Of a DNA stretch of 64,000 bases, positions 45,302 through 53,932 are shown piece by piece. A model generated the notes under the pieces. The model did no database searches, was not told the origin of the DNA, and saw nothing but the letters and a program-made list of their open reading frames with translations. Positions within the stretch are counted from its first letter, which is position 1. The number at the start of each line of letters is the position of its first letter. The position numbers were made by a program, and so were the translations under genes. Origin of the DNA: Thermohalobaculum sp039513195. Its GTDB lineage: Bacteria > Pseudomonadota > Alphaproteobacteria > Rhodobacterales > Rhodobacteraceae. The stretch lies in NCBI GenBank assembly GCA_039513195.1, contig JBCCRM010000001.1, positions 124,001 through 188,000 of the forward strand, read 5' to 3'.

Positions 45302-45365
45302 GTGCATTGGCAGGGATTTAAGCGATGCACGGCGCATGCACATCCTATGCACAAAGCATATGCAT
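45302..45365. promoter_or_regulatory. Helically phased ATGCAC hexamer array
   Basis: ATGCAC occurs at 45325, 45336 and 45347, exactly 11 bp apart, so one helical turn each. A reversed copy (GTGCAT) is at 45302 and a palindromic ATGCAT at 45360, overlapping GCATATGC. It starts about 40 bp after the serA stop. Regular spacing suggests cooperative protein binding; the protein is unknown. Confidence 0.45.
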
Positions 45366-45417
45366 AGTGTTTTAGTCGGGCTTTACGGATGGGTCATCTT
45401 CTCGGAAGCGGATCCAA

Positions 45418-45460
45418 CGGAATCGCGGGCTGGTCGCCCGCGATGGGTCGGTGCTTGGCG
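45418..45460. repeat. Palindromic intergenic repeat, family 1, copy 3
   Basis: CGGA then ATCGCGGGC 45422-45430 pairing perfectly with GCCCGCGAT 45436-45444 around TGGTC, then GGGTCGGTGCTTGGCG. It is the best-formed copy of the family also seen at 20664 and 40628. Confidence 0.65.
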
Positions 45461-45587
45461 TGCGCCCGCGATCCCCGCGCCTGACGGCGCGGTGACGCTG
45501 GGCGCCCGCCCCGCCCGTGGCCGATGTTGCGTTTCGCACCGGGCATCCGGCCTGTGGCAAGGCGGCGACGCGAAGATCTGCTGAGAA

Positions 45588-45681
45588 GACCGCCGCGGGC
45601 GGTCACGTGCCAGCGTGGTTGTGCCGGTGCCGGTTGCGTCAAGGGCAAGCCGCTGCGCGGCCGCGTGCCGCGGCCCTTGAC
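45588..45681. repeat. Palindromic repeat modules, family 2, second copy
   Basis: GACCGCC 45588-45594 with GGCGGTC 45598-45604, then GTCAAGGGC 45638-45646 with GCCCTTGAC 45673-45681. The same two modules, in the same order and similar spacing, lie at 40781-40882 beyond glmM. The preceding GAGAAGACCGCCG is shared by both. Confidence 0.65.
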
Positions 45682-45696
45682 CCACCGGACCGGCGG

Positions 45697-46268
45697 TTAA
45701 GGATCCGGTGGCAGAGCCGCCAGCACGGCACTTGCCCATGTGGCACATCGGCGGGCGGTCGCGAGGGCTTCGGCGGTGGTTCTGAGGCCCCTCTGGGCTT
45801 GCTCCGGTTGCTCGGCGATCCGGCGGGTCGCGGCCCGAGGAAGCGCTGGCGGAACTCTGGGATGCCGGCGAGAGATGCGGCTTCCGCCCAGGCGGGGCCG
45901 TGGCCTTCCCGCCACTGCCGGTCGGCGAGGAGGGCGCCCACTGCGAAATCGGTCGGGCGCCAATAGGGGGCGAGGTCGACGATGCCCGGCGCGAGCCCGT
46001 CGGCGAAGACGATGTTGTCCGTCGGGTCGCCCTGAATGAGTCGCGCGGCCGCCGCGACCGGCCTGCGCCTGGCCAGCAGCGGCGCGAGCAATTCCGCGAA
46101 GGCGACGCGTTATGCGGGCCATGCCTCGCCCCAGGCGACACGGTTGGCCCGCGCCCAGGGATCCTGGCGGCGCGCCAGCCATACGGGCCGAGCGGGTCCG
46201 GCGAGGGCGTTGTGAAAGGCCCCGAAGGCGGCGGCGATTTCACCGCCCGGTCGGTTCCTGTCCCGCAT
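45697..46268 (-). pseudogene. Degraded phosphotransferase (APH/TIGR02569-like) gene
   Basis: The minus strand keeps the C-terminal part of an aminoglycoside-phosphotransferase-fold protein: from ATG 46268 it reads AFGAFHNALAGPARP, then WARANRVAWGEAWPA and a TAA stop at 46110-46112. The same frame goes on as RLIQGDPTDNIVFADG (catalytic H of HGD replaced by Q), DLAPYWRPTDFAVG, up to FRQRFLGP. A frameshift then moves to ATRRIAEQPEQAQRGL and ends at 45697. The N-terminal nucleotide-binding lobe is missing. One nonsense codon, one frameshift and a lost catalytic residue mark it as dead. Confidence 0.68.
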
Positions 46269-46327
46269 GGCCCTTCCTTGCCCCGCCCGATCCGACTATA
46301 ACCCCGCGGGTTTTGGGGAGAAGCCTG

Positions 46328-47620
46328 ATGGCCAATGTGGTGGTGGTCGGCGCCCAATGGGGCGACGAGGGTAAGGGCAAGATCGTCGATTGGCTAAGCG
46401 AGCGGGCCGATGTGATCTGCCGCTTTCAGGGCGGCCATAACGCCGGGCACACGCTGGTGATCGGCAACACCACCTATAAGCTGTCGCTGCTGCCATCCGG
46501 CATTGTGCGCGACGGCAAGCTGTCGGTGATCGGCAATGGCGTGGTGTTGGACCCCTGGGCGCTGCTCGACGAGATCGACCGGTTGGCTGGGCAGGGCGTG
46601 GCGGTCGGGCCGGAGCGGCTGATGATCGCCGAGAATGTGCCGCTGATCCTGCCGGTGCATCAAGATTTGGATCGGATCCGCGAGGAGCTGGCCGGAGCCG
46701 CCAAGATCGGCACCACTGGCCGCGGGATCGGGCCTGCCTATGAGGACAAGGTCGGGCGGCGTGCGATCCGGCTGGCGGATCTGGCGGATTTCCCGACCAT
46801 CGAGGCGCGGCTCGACCGTTTGATGGCTCATCACGACCCCCTGCGCCGCGGGCTTGGTGCCGAGGCCGTGGACCGCCGCGCCCTCCGTGACAGTCTGCAG
46901 ACGATTGCGCCGAAGATTCTGCCCTTTGCCCAGCCGGTATGGCGGATCCTGTCGGAGCGGCGCCGGGCCGGCGACCGGATCCTGTTCGAGGGGGCGCAGG
47001 GGGCGCTTTTGGATATCGATTTCGGGACCTACCCCTATGTGACCTCATCGAACACTCTCGCAGGGATGGCCTCGACCGGCACCGGCCTGGGACCGGATGC
47101 GGTGGATTTCACGCTGGGGATCGTCAAGGCCTACACCACGCGGGTTGGGTCCGGGCCGTTTCCGACCGAGCTTACCGACGAGATCGGGGTGCGCCTGGCC
47201 GAACGGGGGCATGAGCGTGGGACCGTGACCGGACGGCAGCGCCGCTGCGGCTGGTTCGATGCGGCCCTGGTGCGCCAGACCTGCACGGTCGGCGGCGTCT
47301 CCGGAATTGCGCTGACCAAGCTCGACGTCCTCGACGGGATGGAGGCGTTGAAGATCTGCACAGGCTATCGTTTGGACGGGGTGGAGATTGACCATCTGCC
47401 GACCGCCGCCGATCAGCAGGCACGGGTGGAGCCGGTTTATGAGACCATGCCGGGCTGGTCGGAGAGCACCTTTGGGGCGCGGCGCTGGCTCGATCTGCCG
47501 GCCGAGGCGATCAAATACATCAAGCGGGTCGAGGAATTGATCGAGTGCCCGGTGGCACTGCTTTCCACCAGCCCGGAGCGGGACGATACGATCCTGGTGA
47601 CCGACCCCTATCGCGACTGA
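46328..47620 (+). CDS. purA: Adenylosuccinate synthetase
   Basis: A 430-aa PurA, which joins IMP and aspartate with GTP in AMP synthesis. The start ATG 46328 gives MANVVVVGAQWGDEGKGKIVDWL, with the P-loop GDEGKGK at 12-18. Further landmarks are FQGGHNAGHT, GTTGRGIGPAYEDK, the loop EGAQGALLDIDFGTYPYVTSSN (landmark EGAQGALLD) and TGRQRRCGWFDA. Length is normal. An in-frame upstream region to 46112 overlaps the pseudogene antisense and is not PurA-like. Confidence 0.97.
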   Translation: MANVVVVGAQWGDEGKGKIVDWLSERADVICRFQGGHNAGHTLVIGNTTYKLSLLPSGIVRDGKLSVIGNGVVLDPWALLDEIDRLAGQGVAVGPERLMIAENVPLILPVHQDLDRIREELAGAAKIGTTGRGIGPAYEDKVGRRAIRLADLADFPTIEARLDRLMAHHDPLRRGLGAEAVDRRALRDSLQTIAPKILPFAQPVWRILSERRRAGDRILFEGAQGALLDIDFGTYPYVTSSNTLAGMASTGTGLGPDAVDFTLGIVKAYTTRVGSGPFPTELTDEIGVRLAERGHERGTVTGRQRRCGWFDAALVRQTCTVGGVSGIALTKLDVLDGMEALKICTGYRLDGVEIDHLPTAADQQARVEPVYETMPGWSESTFGARRWLDLPAEAIKYIKRVEELIECPVALLSTSPERDDTILVTDPYRD

Positions 47621-47673
47621 TCGCCGGGTGAGCAGGTCGGACTATGTTTCGCGTGTGCGCGAAGGAGGACGTG

Positions 47674-47898
47674 GTGACCTATAAGCTGAAGAGGCGGCTT
47701 TCGCTCCTGGTGCTGGTAGTGATGCTGCCGGTTTGGATCGTGGTAGCGACCACCGTGATGGGGCAGTTCGATCGGCCGCATATTCTGGTCGAATTGGGGG
47801 TCTATCTGGCGCTCGGCATCGCCTGGGCCCTGCCGTTCAAGCGGGTCTTTCAGGGCGTCGGCAAGCCTGATCCCGATGCACCGCGCGAAGACGGTTAG
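47674..47898 (+). CDS. DUF2842 small membrane protein
   Basis: A 74-aa protein from GTG 47674 (AAGGAGG 5 nt upstream), of the alphaproteobacterial DUF2842 family. It has two hydrophobic segments (LSLLVLVVMLPVWIVVATTVMG and LVELGVYLALGIAWALPF) with a basic N-terminus and a short acidic tail. A longer frame begins at 47644. It follows purA by about 50 nt, the usual neighbour in Rhodobacterales. Function unknown. Confidence 0.85.
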   Translation: MTYKLKRRLSLLVLVVMLPVWIVVATTVMGQFDRPHILVELGVYLALGIAWALPFKRVFQGVGKPDPDAPREDG

Positions 47899-48037
47899 GG
47901 CGGGGATCTTTTGCAACTGCCCTCCGGGGGAGCTTTCGGGGCGCCGCGTCTGCCGCCCCGTGCGTGGTTCTATCGGCGCCCGCGGCGCGCTTCCGGATCG
48001 GCGTTTGTGGCGATGCCGCCGGGCGCTGTCCTGACGC
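47899..48037. repeat. Partial copy of intergenic repeat family 3
   Basis: GGGCGCCGCGTCTGCC begins at 47938, sharing the first 14 bases with the copy at 62537, and GTTTGTGGCGATGCCGCCGGGCGCTGTCC near 48004-48030 resembles the 27459 and 41054 elements. Middle parts differ. No gene seen. Confidence 0.45.
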
Positions 48038-50326
48038 TCAAGGGTAGAGACTGTCGTAGCGCTCCCTCTCCTCGGGTCCGAGGGCGAACAGCCCGTCATC
48101 GACCAGCACCAACTGTCCGCCGCGCACCAATTTGCCATAGCCTTTGATGCGCGCTTCCAGCGTTTTGGCGTGGGGACCGGGGATATCCTCGAACACAGTC
48201 ATCACGTCGCGCCGGGTGAAACGGCTTTGACCTTTGACGAGGGTCAACCAGGCGGCGGAGCTGGTGAGCAAGTCGGGCACAGTTGTTGCGCCGGCCGCCG
48301 TGGCCAGCTGATGCGCGGTGATCGTGGGCTCCTCCTCCGCGTCGGCGAGCCCGTCATCTTTGTCTTCGTCGTCCTGCGGCGTGTCCGGACCGCCGTAGCG
48401 ATTGAGGAGCTGCTCGAACCTGCTGACGGTTGCCGGTTGCGCCGGCTCCGCTGCCGGCGGCTCGGCATCGTCGGGTTCGGCCTGTTCGGCCGCCGCTGCG
48501 GGATCGTTGGCGCCACTGACAACACGAAACAGGCGTTGGCGGTGGTCTGTCTCGTCCTCCTCCTCCGGCGCTGCGACCGCTGGGAAGGGTTCGTCCAGCG
48601 CTTCGGCCGCCGCAGTTGCGGTTTCGCGCGTCGGCGCTTCCTCCAGCGCGGCCCGTGCCGCGGGATTCGCGAAGATATTCACTGCGCGACGGCCCCGCGG
48701 GCCGCGCGGCGGCGTTGCAGGGCTCGCAACCGAGCTTTCTTCGACGACCGGTTGTGGCGGCGGTGTGTCGTCCTCGGTCGGTTCGGTGGCCGCCTGGTTC
48801 TCCGCCTCGGCGGCCTCTGACGCGTCCACCGAGTGCTCCGGCCCTGCGCTTTCCGTCGTCTCCGCCATCGCGGCACCGAGATCGAGCGCCTCCTCCTCGG
48901 CGATGTCCGCCGCCTCCAGATCGGGCACGGAGGATGCCGTAGCGCTGAGCGACACGACCTCGCCCGCTTCGTTGGTCGAGGCAAATCCCATCGGCGTCGC
49001 GGCATCGGCCCCGAGGGAGCGTTCGTCGATCATCAAATCTTCGGCTACGAACTCGTCATCGTCATCGAGTGCCCCACGCCCGAAGGGCGTACGGAGCGGC
49101 GCGGGCGCCGGATCCGCTTCGGACGTGGCGTCGGCCTCCGCCGGGCGGTCGCTGTCCATGGCCTTGCTCTGCGGAAAGCTCTCCTCGGCCGTATCCGGGT
49201 CTGCTGTGTCGGTCCCCTGGGCCGAAGGCGTCGCGCCGAGCTCCCAAGGATCGGGTGCGCCGGCTTCCGTCGGTTCTGCGGTAGCGGTCTGCCGTTCGGT
49301 GTCGCCCGCAAGATCGGCCGCCGCGGCGTCCGGCGATGCGCCCGGGGGATAGAATATGGGCGGATCCGTGTCGTCGGCGCCCAGCGAGGCGCCTTCCGCT
49401 TCCTCCCGCATCGCATCGTCCGGCTCAGGGTCTGCTGTCCGGTCGGTCGGCGTCTCCTCGGTTAGCGTCAAGGGCTCCGCGGTGTCGTCGCCGTGCTCTG
49501 ACACCCGGTCTCCCTCGCCCGAACCCTGCCCATCGTCTGTTCCCTGCGCCGTCGGGGCAGCGCCCTCCTGACCTGTCTCGATTGGGTCGATCGGTGCGGC
49601 GCCATCGGGGCTTTCCACCGTCTCGAGCGGCTCTGCCGATCCGGTTTGTTCGGGCGAGCCCAGCCAGTCGGAGGACCCGTTCTGCGCGTCTGGATCTGCC
49701 TCGGAAGCAGGTTCAACCCAACTGCTATCCACGGGCAGTTCGGCGGGCATAGAATCGCCGAGAGGGCCTTGCGACCGATTCTCGTCAGTCATCCCCGTTG
49801 CCGCAGCCCCGGCCGCAGCAGCACCGAGCACGCCGCCGGTGACTGACATATCTCCTTCCGGGCTATCGGTGGCATCGGCATCGTCCGTGGCCAACAGGTC
49901 GGACGTCTGTACTTCGACCTCGGCCATGGCCGAAAGACCCTCTGCGATATCGTCGGAGGGCGCCCCCGCGTCAGGAGGCGTCAGCGTCGCTTCCGGTTCG
50001 CGATCTACCAACGAGAAACGCGGCGACGGTTCTGCCGCGTCGCGGGGTTTCGGATCCTCTTGCCCGCGATGGACAACGATCAGCCCGGGCTGGATGTCGA
50101 GCTCTTCGGTCGGGATATCGGTGTCCCTCTCCAGCCGCTCCAACAACCCGTCGATCAACCCTGGCGAGAATTCCAGGCTGGTCTCCGCTATTTCCGGCGT
50201 CTCTTCGATCATCCGCTGCACTGCGCGGAGCACGCTGCGGAGTGGACGGACCGGATCGTCGAAACCGTGGACGGAGCAGGCGAAATCGCCCAGTTTCAGA
50301 TCGACGCGACGTTCGGTGCCCGACAT
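48038..50326 (-). CDS. Large acidic low-complexity protein with conserved ends
   Basis: A 762-aa protein with two ordered ends and a long disordered middle. The first 95 residues (VDLKLGDFACSVHGFDDPVRPLRSV) resemble the N-terminus of a conserved alphaproteobacterial protein. The middle, about 100-650, is rich in Glu, Asp, Ala, Pro and Ser. The last 80 residues (SAAWLTLVKGQSRFTRRDVM, then GYGKLVRGGQLVLVDDGLFAL) look like a winged-helix domain. There is no signal peptide or membrane helix. Function is unknown. It is divergent from thiN, with a gap of 153 bp. Confidence 0.82.
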   Translation of the reverse strand: MSGTERRVDLKLGDFACSVHGFDDPVRPLRSVLRAVQRMIEETPEIAETSLEFSPGLIDGLLERLERDTDIPTEELDIQPGLIVVHRGQEDPKPRDAAEPSPRFSLVDREPEATLTPPDAGAPSDDIAEGLSAMAEVEVQTSDLLATDDADATDSPEGDMSVTGGVLGAAAAGAAATGMTDENRSQGPLGDSMPAELPVDSSWVEPASEADPDAQNGSSDWLGSPEQTGSAEPLETVESPDGAAPIDPIETGQEGAAPTAQGTDDGQGSGEGDRVSEHGDDTAEPLTLTEETPTDRTADPEPDDAMREEAEGASLGADDTDPPIFYPPGASPDAAAADLAGDTERQTATAEPTEAGAPDPWELGATPSAQGTDTADPDTAEESFPQSKAMDSDRPAEADATSEADPAPAPLRTPFGRGALDDDDEFVAEDLMIDERSLGADAATPMGFASTNEAGEVVSLSATASSVPDLEAADIAEEEALDLGAAMAETTESAGPEHSVDASEAAEAENQAATEPTEDDTPPPQPVVEESSVASPATPPRGPRGRRAVNIFANPAARAALEEAPTRETATAAAEALDEPFPAVAAPEEEDETDHRQRLFRVVSGANDPAAAAEQAEPDDAEPPAAEPAQPATVSRFEQLLNRYGGPDTPQDDEDKDDGLADAEEEPTITAHQLATAAGATTVPDLLTSSAAWLTLVKGQSRFTRRDVMTVFEDIPGPHAKTLEARIKGYGKLVRGGQLVLVDDGLFALGPEERERYDSLYP

Positions 50327-50479
50327 ACCAGCCCTCGTCTATCTTGTGTCCGGCCGCGCAGGACCACGCTTGGTGTTGTGAGAATCGCCCATTTGCCGGA
50401 GCCGGTCAAGCCACCCGGACCGAGGGCGCCATCGGCTGCGGCGGTTGACCCGGGAGGCCGGGCGCGCAAAGCCTGTGAG

Positions 50480-51166
50480 ATGATTGAACCGCCAATCCGC
50501 TTCCTGCGTCCCGTCACCTTGGTCGGTGGTGGCGCACTCAACCGAGGAATGATTGAGGAGGCTCGCCGGATCGCGCCGGATCTGATTGCGGCAGACGGTG
50601 CCGCCGATCGCCTGGCCGCGCTGGGATACGCACCGGCTGCCGTGGTGGGGGATATGGATTCGCTCGCTGATCCCGACCGTTGGCGGTCTGGGCCGGTGCC
50701 ATTCGTCGAGATCGCCGAGCAGAACAGCACGGATTTCGAGAAATGCCTGGGCGCGATCGACGCGCCGGTCTACCTTGCGGCCGGCTTCACCGGTCGGCGC
50801 GTCGATCACATGTTGGCGGCGTTTCACGCACTGCTTTCTCATATGCCCAAGGTCGTAACCATGATTGGTGAAGAAGAGGTGATTGCGCTGATGCCGCCTG
50901 GGCGCGTGCTGCGCTTCGATCTCGCGGCCGGGGCGCGGGTCTCTTTCTTCCCTCTGCTGTCTGCAACCGGCACTTACTCCGCCGGTTTGGTTTGGCCGAT
51001 CGATGGCCTCAATATGGCGCCGGGGCGGCAGATCGGCACCTCGAACGCGGCTGCGGCGGCGCGGGTGGAGGTGGGCTTCGACGGCCCAGGGGTCTTGGTG
51101 ATGCTGGAGCGGGCAGCGCTCGGCACCTTGGTCGCGGCGCTGAGCGAGGGTTCCGCCACGGCCTGA
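50480..51166 (+). CDS. thiN: Thiamine diphosphokinase
   Basis: A 228-aa kinase that turns thiamine into its active diphosphate. The start ATG 50480 (MIEPPIRFLRPVTLVGGG) is chosen because the upstream frame lies antisense to the acidic-protein gene. Landmarks are AADGAADRLAALG, AVVGDMDSL (metal-binding aspartates) and NSTDFEKCL, all intact; the C-terminal half carries GLVWPIDG. Length fits the family. It may salvage thiamine; no other thiamine gene or TPP riboswitch was found near. Confidence 0.9.
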   Translation: MIEPPIRFLRPVTLVGGGALNRGMIEEARRIAPDLIAADGAADRLAALGYAPAAVVGDMDSLADPDRWRSGPVPFVEIAEQNSTDFEKCLGAIDAPVYLAAGFTGRRVDHMLAAFHALLSHMPKVVTMIGEEEVIALMPPGRVLRFDLAAGARVSFFPLLSATGTYSAGLVWPIDGLNMAPGRQIGTSNAAAAARVEVGFDGPGVLVMLERAALGTLVAALSEGSATA

Positions 51167-51397
51167 GGCCGTGCCGTCCCGGCCGCCGCGTCTGCCACTG
51201 CGCTGGGTGGCGCCGTCTCCCCCGCGGCGGGCTGCAGACTGTGAAGCGCGTGGCGACTCCGCTGGCGCCTGCGGCGTTTCCAGAGGCAAAAGTGTCGATG
51301 CTCCGCCGCGTGCGCCCGCAGTGCCACCGGCCGGGAGGCTATCGCGGCGGCCCGGACGGCCGGGCGTAGGCCCGGGCGGAACCGTCCTGCGAGGTGG
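51167..51397. other. Repeat-like gap between convergent thiN and sdaA
   Basis: 231 bp without gene. It has GC-rich inverted repeats and a phrase CGCCGCGTCTGCCA like the start of repeat family 3. Both flanking genes end here, so this is an expected place for repeats and terminators; no T-tract terminator is clear. Confidence 0.4.
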
Positions 51398-52798
51398 TCA
51401 GCAATGCGGCACGTTCACCGCGAGCCCACCGAGCGAGGTTTCCTTGTACTTCTCCGACATATCTCGCCCTGTCTGGCGCATGGTCTCGACGCAGGCGTCG
51501 AGGGAGACGATGTGCTCCCCATCCCCTCTCAGCGCCAAGGATGCCGCCGATACCGCTTTGATTGCGCCAAGGCCATTTCGCTCGATGCACGGCACCTGGA
51601 CCAAGCCCATCACCGGGTCGCAGGTCATGCCCAAATGATGTTCCAGCGCAATCTCTGCGGCATTCTCGATCTGCCGCGCCGTGCCGCCGAGCCCCGCAGC
51701 CAGGGCAGCCGCCGCCATTGCCGCTGCGGAGCCGACCTCTGCCTGGCAGCCGCATTCCGCCCCCGAGATCGAGGCATTGTGCTTGATGATCCCGCCGATC
51801 GCGGCGGCGGTCAGGAACATGTCCGGCAGCCGCCGTCGGCTCGCGCCCACCACATGGTCCAGGTAATAACGCATCACCGCGGGCACGACGCCGGCTGCGC
51901 CATTGGTCGGCGAGGTGACCACTTGTCCGCCGGCGGCATTCTCCTCATTCACCGCCATCGCATAGACCGAAAGCCAATCATTCGCCACATGTGGCTGCAG
52001 CAGGTTGCGGCCGCGTTCTTCGGCCAGCTGCCGGTGGATCCGCGGCGCCCGCCGCTTCACGTTCAAACCCCCGGGCAGCACTCCGTCCGTGGCAAGCCCG
52101 CGGTCCATGCAGGCGGCCATTACCTCCCAGACCCGACCGATCCCGCCATCGAGCGCGGCGCGTTCCATCCGCGTCTCCTCGTTCGCCCGCTTCAGATCGG
52201 CGATGGAGAGGCCGGACCCCTCCGCCATCTCGAGCATCTCGCGGGCATTCTCGAACGGGTAGGGAACCTGCGCCCCATGCTGACCGCGGGACCCAGGCGT
52301 GTCGGCCTCGAGCTCCAGAGTCGTCAGCACGAAGCCGCCGCCGACCGAGTAGTAGGTCTCGGCCAGATAGAGATTGCCCTCGGCGTCCCATGCCTGCAGC
52401 ACCATGCCGTTGGCATGACCCGGCAGCGGCGGGCCGAAATCGAACACCATGTCGCGGTCGGGGTCGAAGGCGAGCTCGCCGAGCCCTGGCGGCGCGATGC
52501 GCTTCTTCGCTTGGATCGCGCTCAGTGTCGCCTCGGCCTTTTCGGTATCCAGGGTGGCCGGCTCGAACCCAGCCAAACCCAGGATCACCGCTCGATCCGT
52601 TGCATGCCCCTTGCCCGTAAACGCGAGCGAGCCGTGCAGCCGACAGCCGAGCCGCGCCAGGCCCCGCGCCCCCGGCACCGGATCGCGCCCGCCGCGCAGA
52701 TCCTCCAGGAACCGCCCAGCGGCAACCATCGGCCCCATAGTATGGGAGCTCGACGGGCCGATCCCGATCTTAAAGATGTCGAACAGGCTCAGGAACAT
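51398..52798 (-). CDS. sdaA: L-serine ammonia-lyase (iron-sulfur type)
   Basis: A 466-aa single-chain L-serine dehydratase that makes pyruvate and ammonia. The N-terminal domain starts MFLSLFDIFKIGIGPSSSHTMGPM, the hallmark of the family. Iron-sulfur ligand cysteines lie in SGAECGCQAEVGSAAAMA and near the end in MTCDPVMG and LDACVETMRQTGRDM. Length is right for the single-chain form. Together with serC-serA 8 kb away the window holds both synthesis and breakdown of serine. It diverges from rpiA. Confidence 0.95.
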   Translation of the reverse strand: MFLSLFDIFKIGIGPSSSHTMGPMVAAGRFLEDLRGGRDPVPGARGLARLGCRLHGSLAFTGKGHATDRAVILGLAGFEPATLDTEKAEATLSAIQAKKRIAPPGLGELAFDPDRDMVFDFGPPLPGHANGMVLQAWDAEGNLYLAETYYSVGGGFVLTTLELEADTPGSRGQHGAQVPYPFENAREMLEMAEGSGLSIADLKRANEETRMERAALDGGIGRVWEVMAACMDRGLATDGVLPGGLNVKRRAPRIHRQLAEERGRNLLQPHVANDWLSVYAMAVNEENAAGGQVVTSPTNGAAGVVPAVMRYYLDHVVGASRRRLPDMFLTAAAIGGIIKHNASISGAECGCQAEVGSAAAMAAAALAAGLGGTARQIENAAEIALEHHLGMTCDPVMGLVQVPCIERNGLGAIKAVSAASLALRGDGEHIVSLDACVETMRQTGRDMSEKYKETSLGGLAVNVPHC

Positions 52799-53129
52799 AA
52801 GCAGGCCCTAGCAGTTGGTGAACAGCATAGCTAGTGCGAGCGAGGCCCGTGAGAAATGCCCAATCCGACCGCACGGAGGCGCGCTGCGACGGTCGATGCC
52901 GCGACGCGGCGTTATCGCAACGGATCGAGGGTGGGGAGGCGTGTATCACCGCTTTCGACCAACGCGATGATCGCGTCTGCGCGGCACCTCTTTGCGTTCT
53001 GGATTGAGCCCTTGCCAACATGGCAGTGGTGAAGCCGGTCTCGCCGCGCAGAGAATGAGAGAGGCGGTGGCGTTGCAGCACAGGAGCGGTTATGCGGCGC
53101 GGGCGATAGTCCAGCAACACGAGATGCCG
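52799..53129. promoter_or_regulatory. Divergent sdaA/rpiA control region with palindromes
   Basis: 331 bp without gene between divergent start codons. ACGCGAT-G-ATCGCGT at 52962-52976 is a perfect 15-bp palindrome, and GCCGCG-A-CGCGGC lies at 52898-52910. Either could be an operator. No RNA gene was recognised. Confidence 0.45.
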
Positions 53130-53858
53130 ATGACCGACGACCTTTCCCCCGCTGACCGGGCGAAGCGCGCCGCTGCCCAGGTTGCCGTCGATTTTGTCGA
53201 GGACGGGATGGCGCTCGGCCTCGGCACCGGGTCGACCGCCGATTGGATGTTGCGCCTGTTGGCGGAGCGCATCGCGGCGGAGGGGTTGTCGGTCACCGGC
53301 GTGCCGACCTCGGACCGGACTGCGGCAACGGCCCGGGAACTGGGGATCCCGCTGACGACGCTGGACGAGACGCCTTTCCTGGATCTCTGCATCGATGGCG
53401 CTGATGAACTCGACCCGGCCCTAAACCTGATCAAGGGCGGCGGCGGCGCGCTCTTGATGGAGAAGATCGTCGCCGCCGCATCGAAACGGATGGTGGTGAT
53501 CGCTGACGACGCAAAGGTGGTCGACAGGCTCGGTGCCTACCCTCTGCCGGTGGAGATCGTGCCGTTCGGCCAAGCGGCCACCGAGCGGCTGATCCGGGAT
53601 TGCTTGTCGTGCCAGGATGTCGCTGGTCGGCGGGCCACCCTGCGGATGGCGGCGGAGGCGGCCTACACTACCGATCTTGGCCACGAGATCCTGGACCTCC
53701 AGCTTGGCCGCATCGGCGATCCGCGGGCCCTCGACATCCAGCTGAACGCGATCCCCGGTGTGGTCGAAGCCGGCCTCTTTTGCGGCTATGCGACCAGCGC
53801 CGTGATCGGACGGCCCGACGGCACGACGGAGTTGCTGCAAGCGCAGAGGCAGACATGA
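53130..53858 (+). CDS. rpiA: Ribose-5-phosphate isomerase A
   Basis: A 242-aa RpiA, converting ribose-5-phosphate and ribulose-5-phosphate in the pentose phosphate pathway. Landmarks are MALGLGTGSTADWML, CIDGADELDP and IKGGGGALLMEKIVA, with the catalytic aspartates and glutamate in place; the late GVVEAGLFCGYA is typical. Start ATG 53130 (MTDDLSPADRAKR) or 53124. It precedes gor by 74 nt on the same strand and may share its transcript. Confidence 0.94.
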   Translation: MTDDLSPADRAKRAAAQVAVDFVEDGMALGLGTGSTADWMLRLLAERIAAEGLSVTGVPTSDRTAATARELGIPLTTLDETPFLDLCIDGADELDPALNLIKGGGGALLMEKIVAAASKRMVVIADDAKVVDRLGAYPLPVEIVPFGQAATERLIRDCLSCQDVAGRRATLRMAAEAAYTTDLGHEILDLQLGRIGDPRALDIQLNAIPGVVEAGLFCGYATSAVIGRPDGTTELLQAQRQT

Positions 53859-53932
53859 CCGCCTCGCCTTGAGCCGCCTGGCCGTCGCGGTTATGTAGCG
53901 GCAATCGCCCCCGACCCTCGAGGAGACTGCCG

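Larger units (their letters stand above)
45264..45696. other. 433-bp gap with phased ATGCAC sites and repeat modules
   Basis: No real gene. It holds a cluster of ATGCAC-like hexamers (45302-45365), a family 1 palindromic repeat (45418-45460), part of family 3 (CATCCGGCCTGTGGC at 45544) and both family 2 modules (45588-45604 and 45638-45681). A start codon at 45336 opens a frame that is only these repeats translated. Confidence 0.55.

Noticed and set aside
45336..45584. 82-residue open frame beginning inside the ATGCAC array
   Set aside because: Its sequence is translated repeats; no ribosome site and no conserved pattern.
48402..49352. 316-residue Ala/Ser-rich open frame opposite the acidic protein
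   Set aside because: Low-complexity mirror of the Glu/Asp/Ala-rich coding strand.
51404..52834. 476-residue open frame opposite sdaA
   Set aside because: Covers sdaA nearly end to end; sdaA has full iron-sulfur and family motifs.
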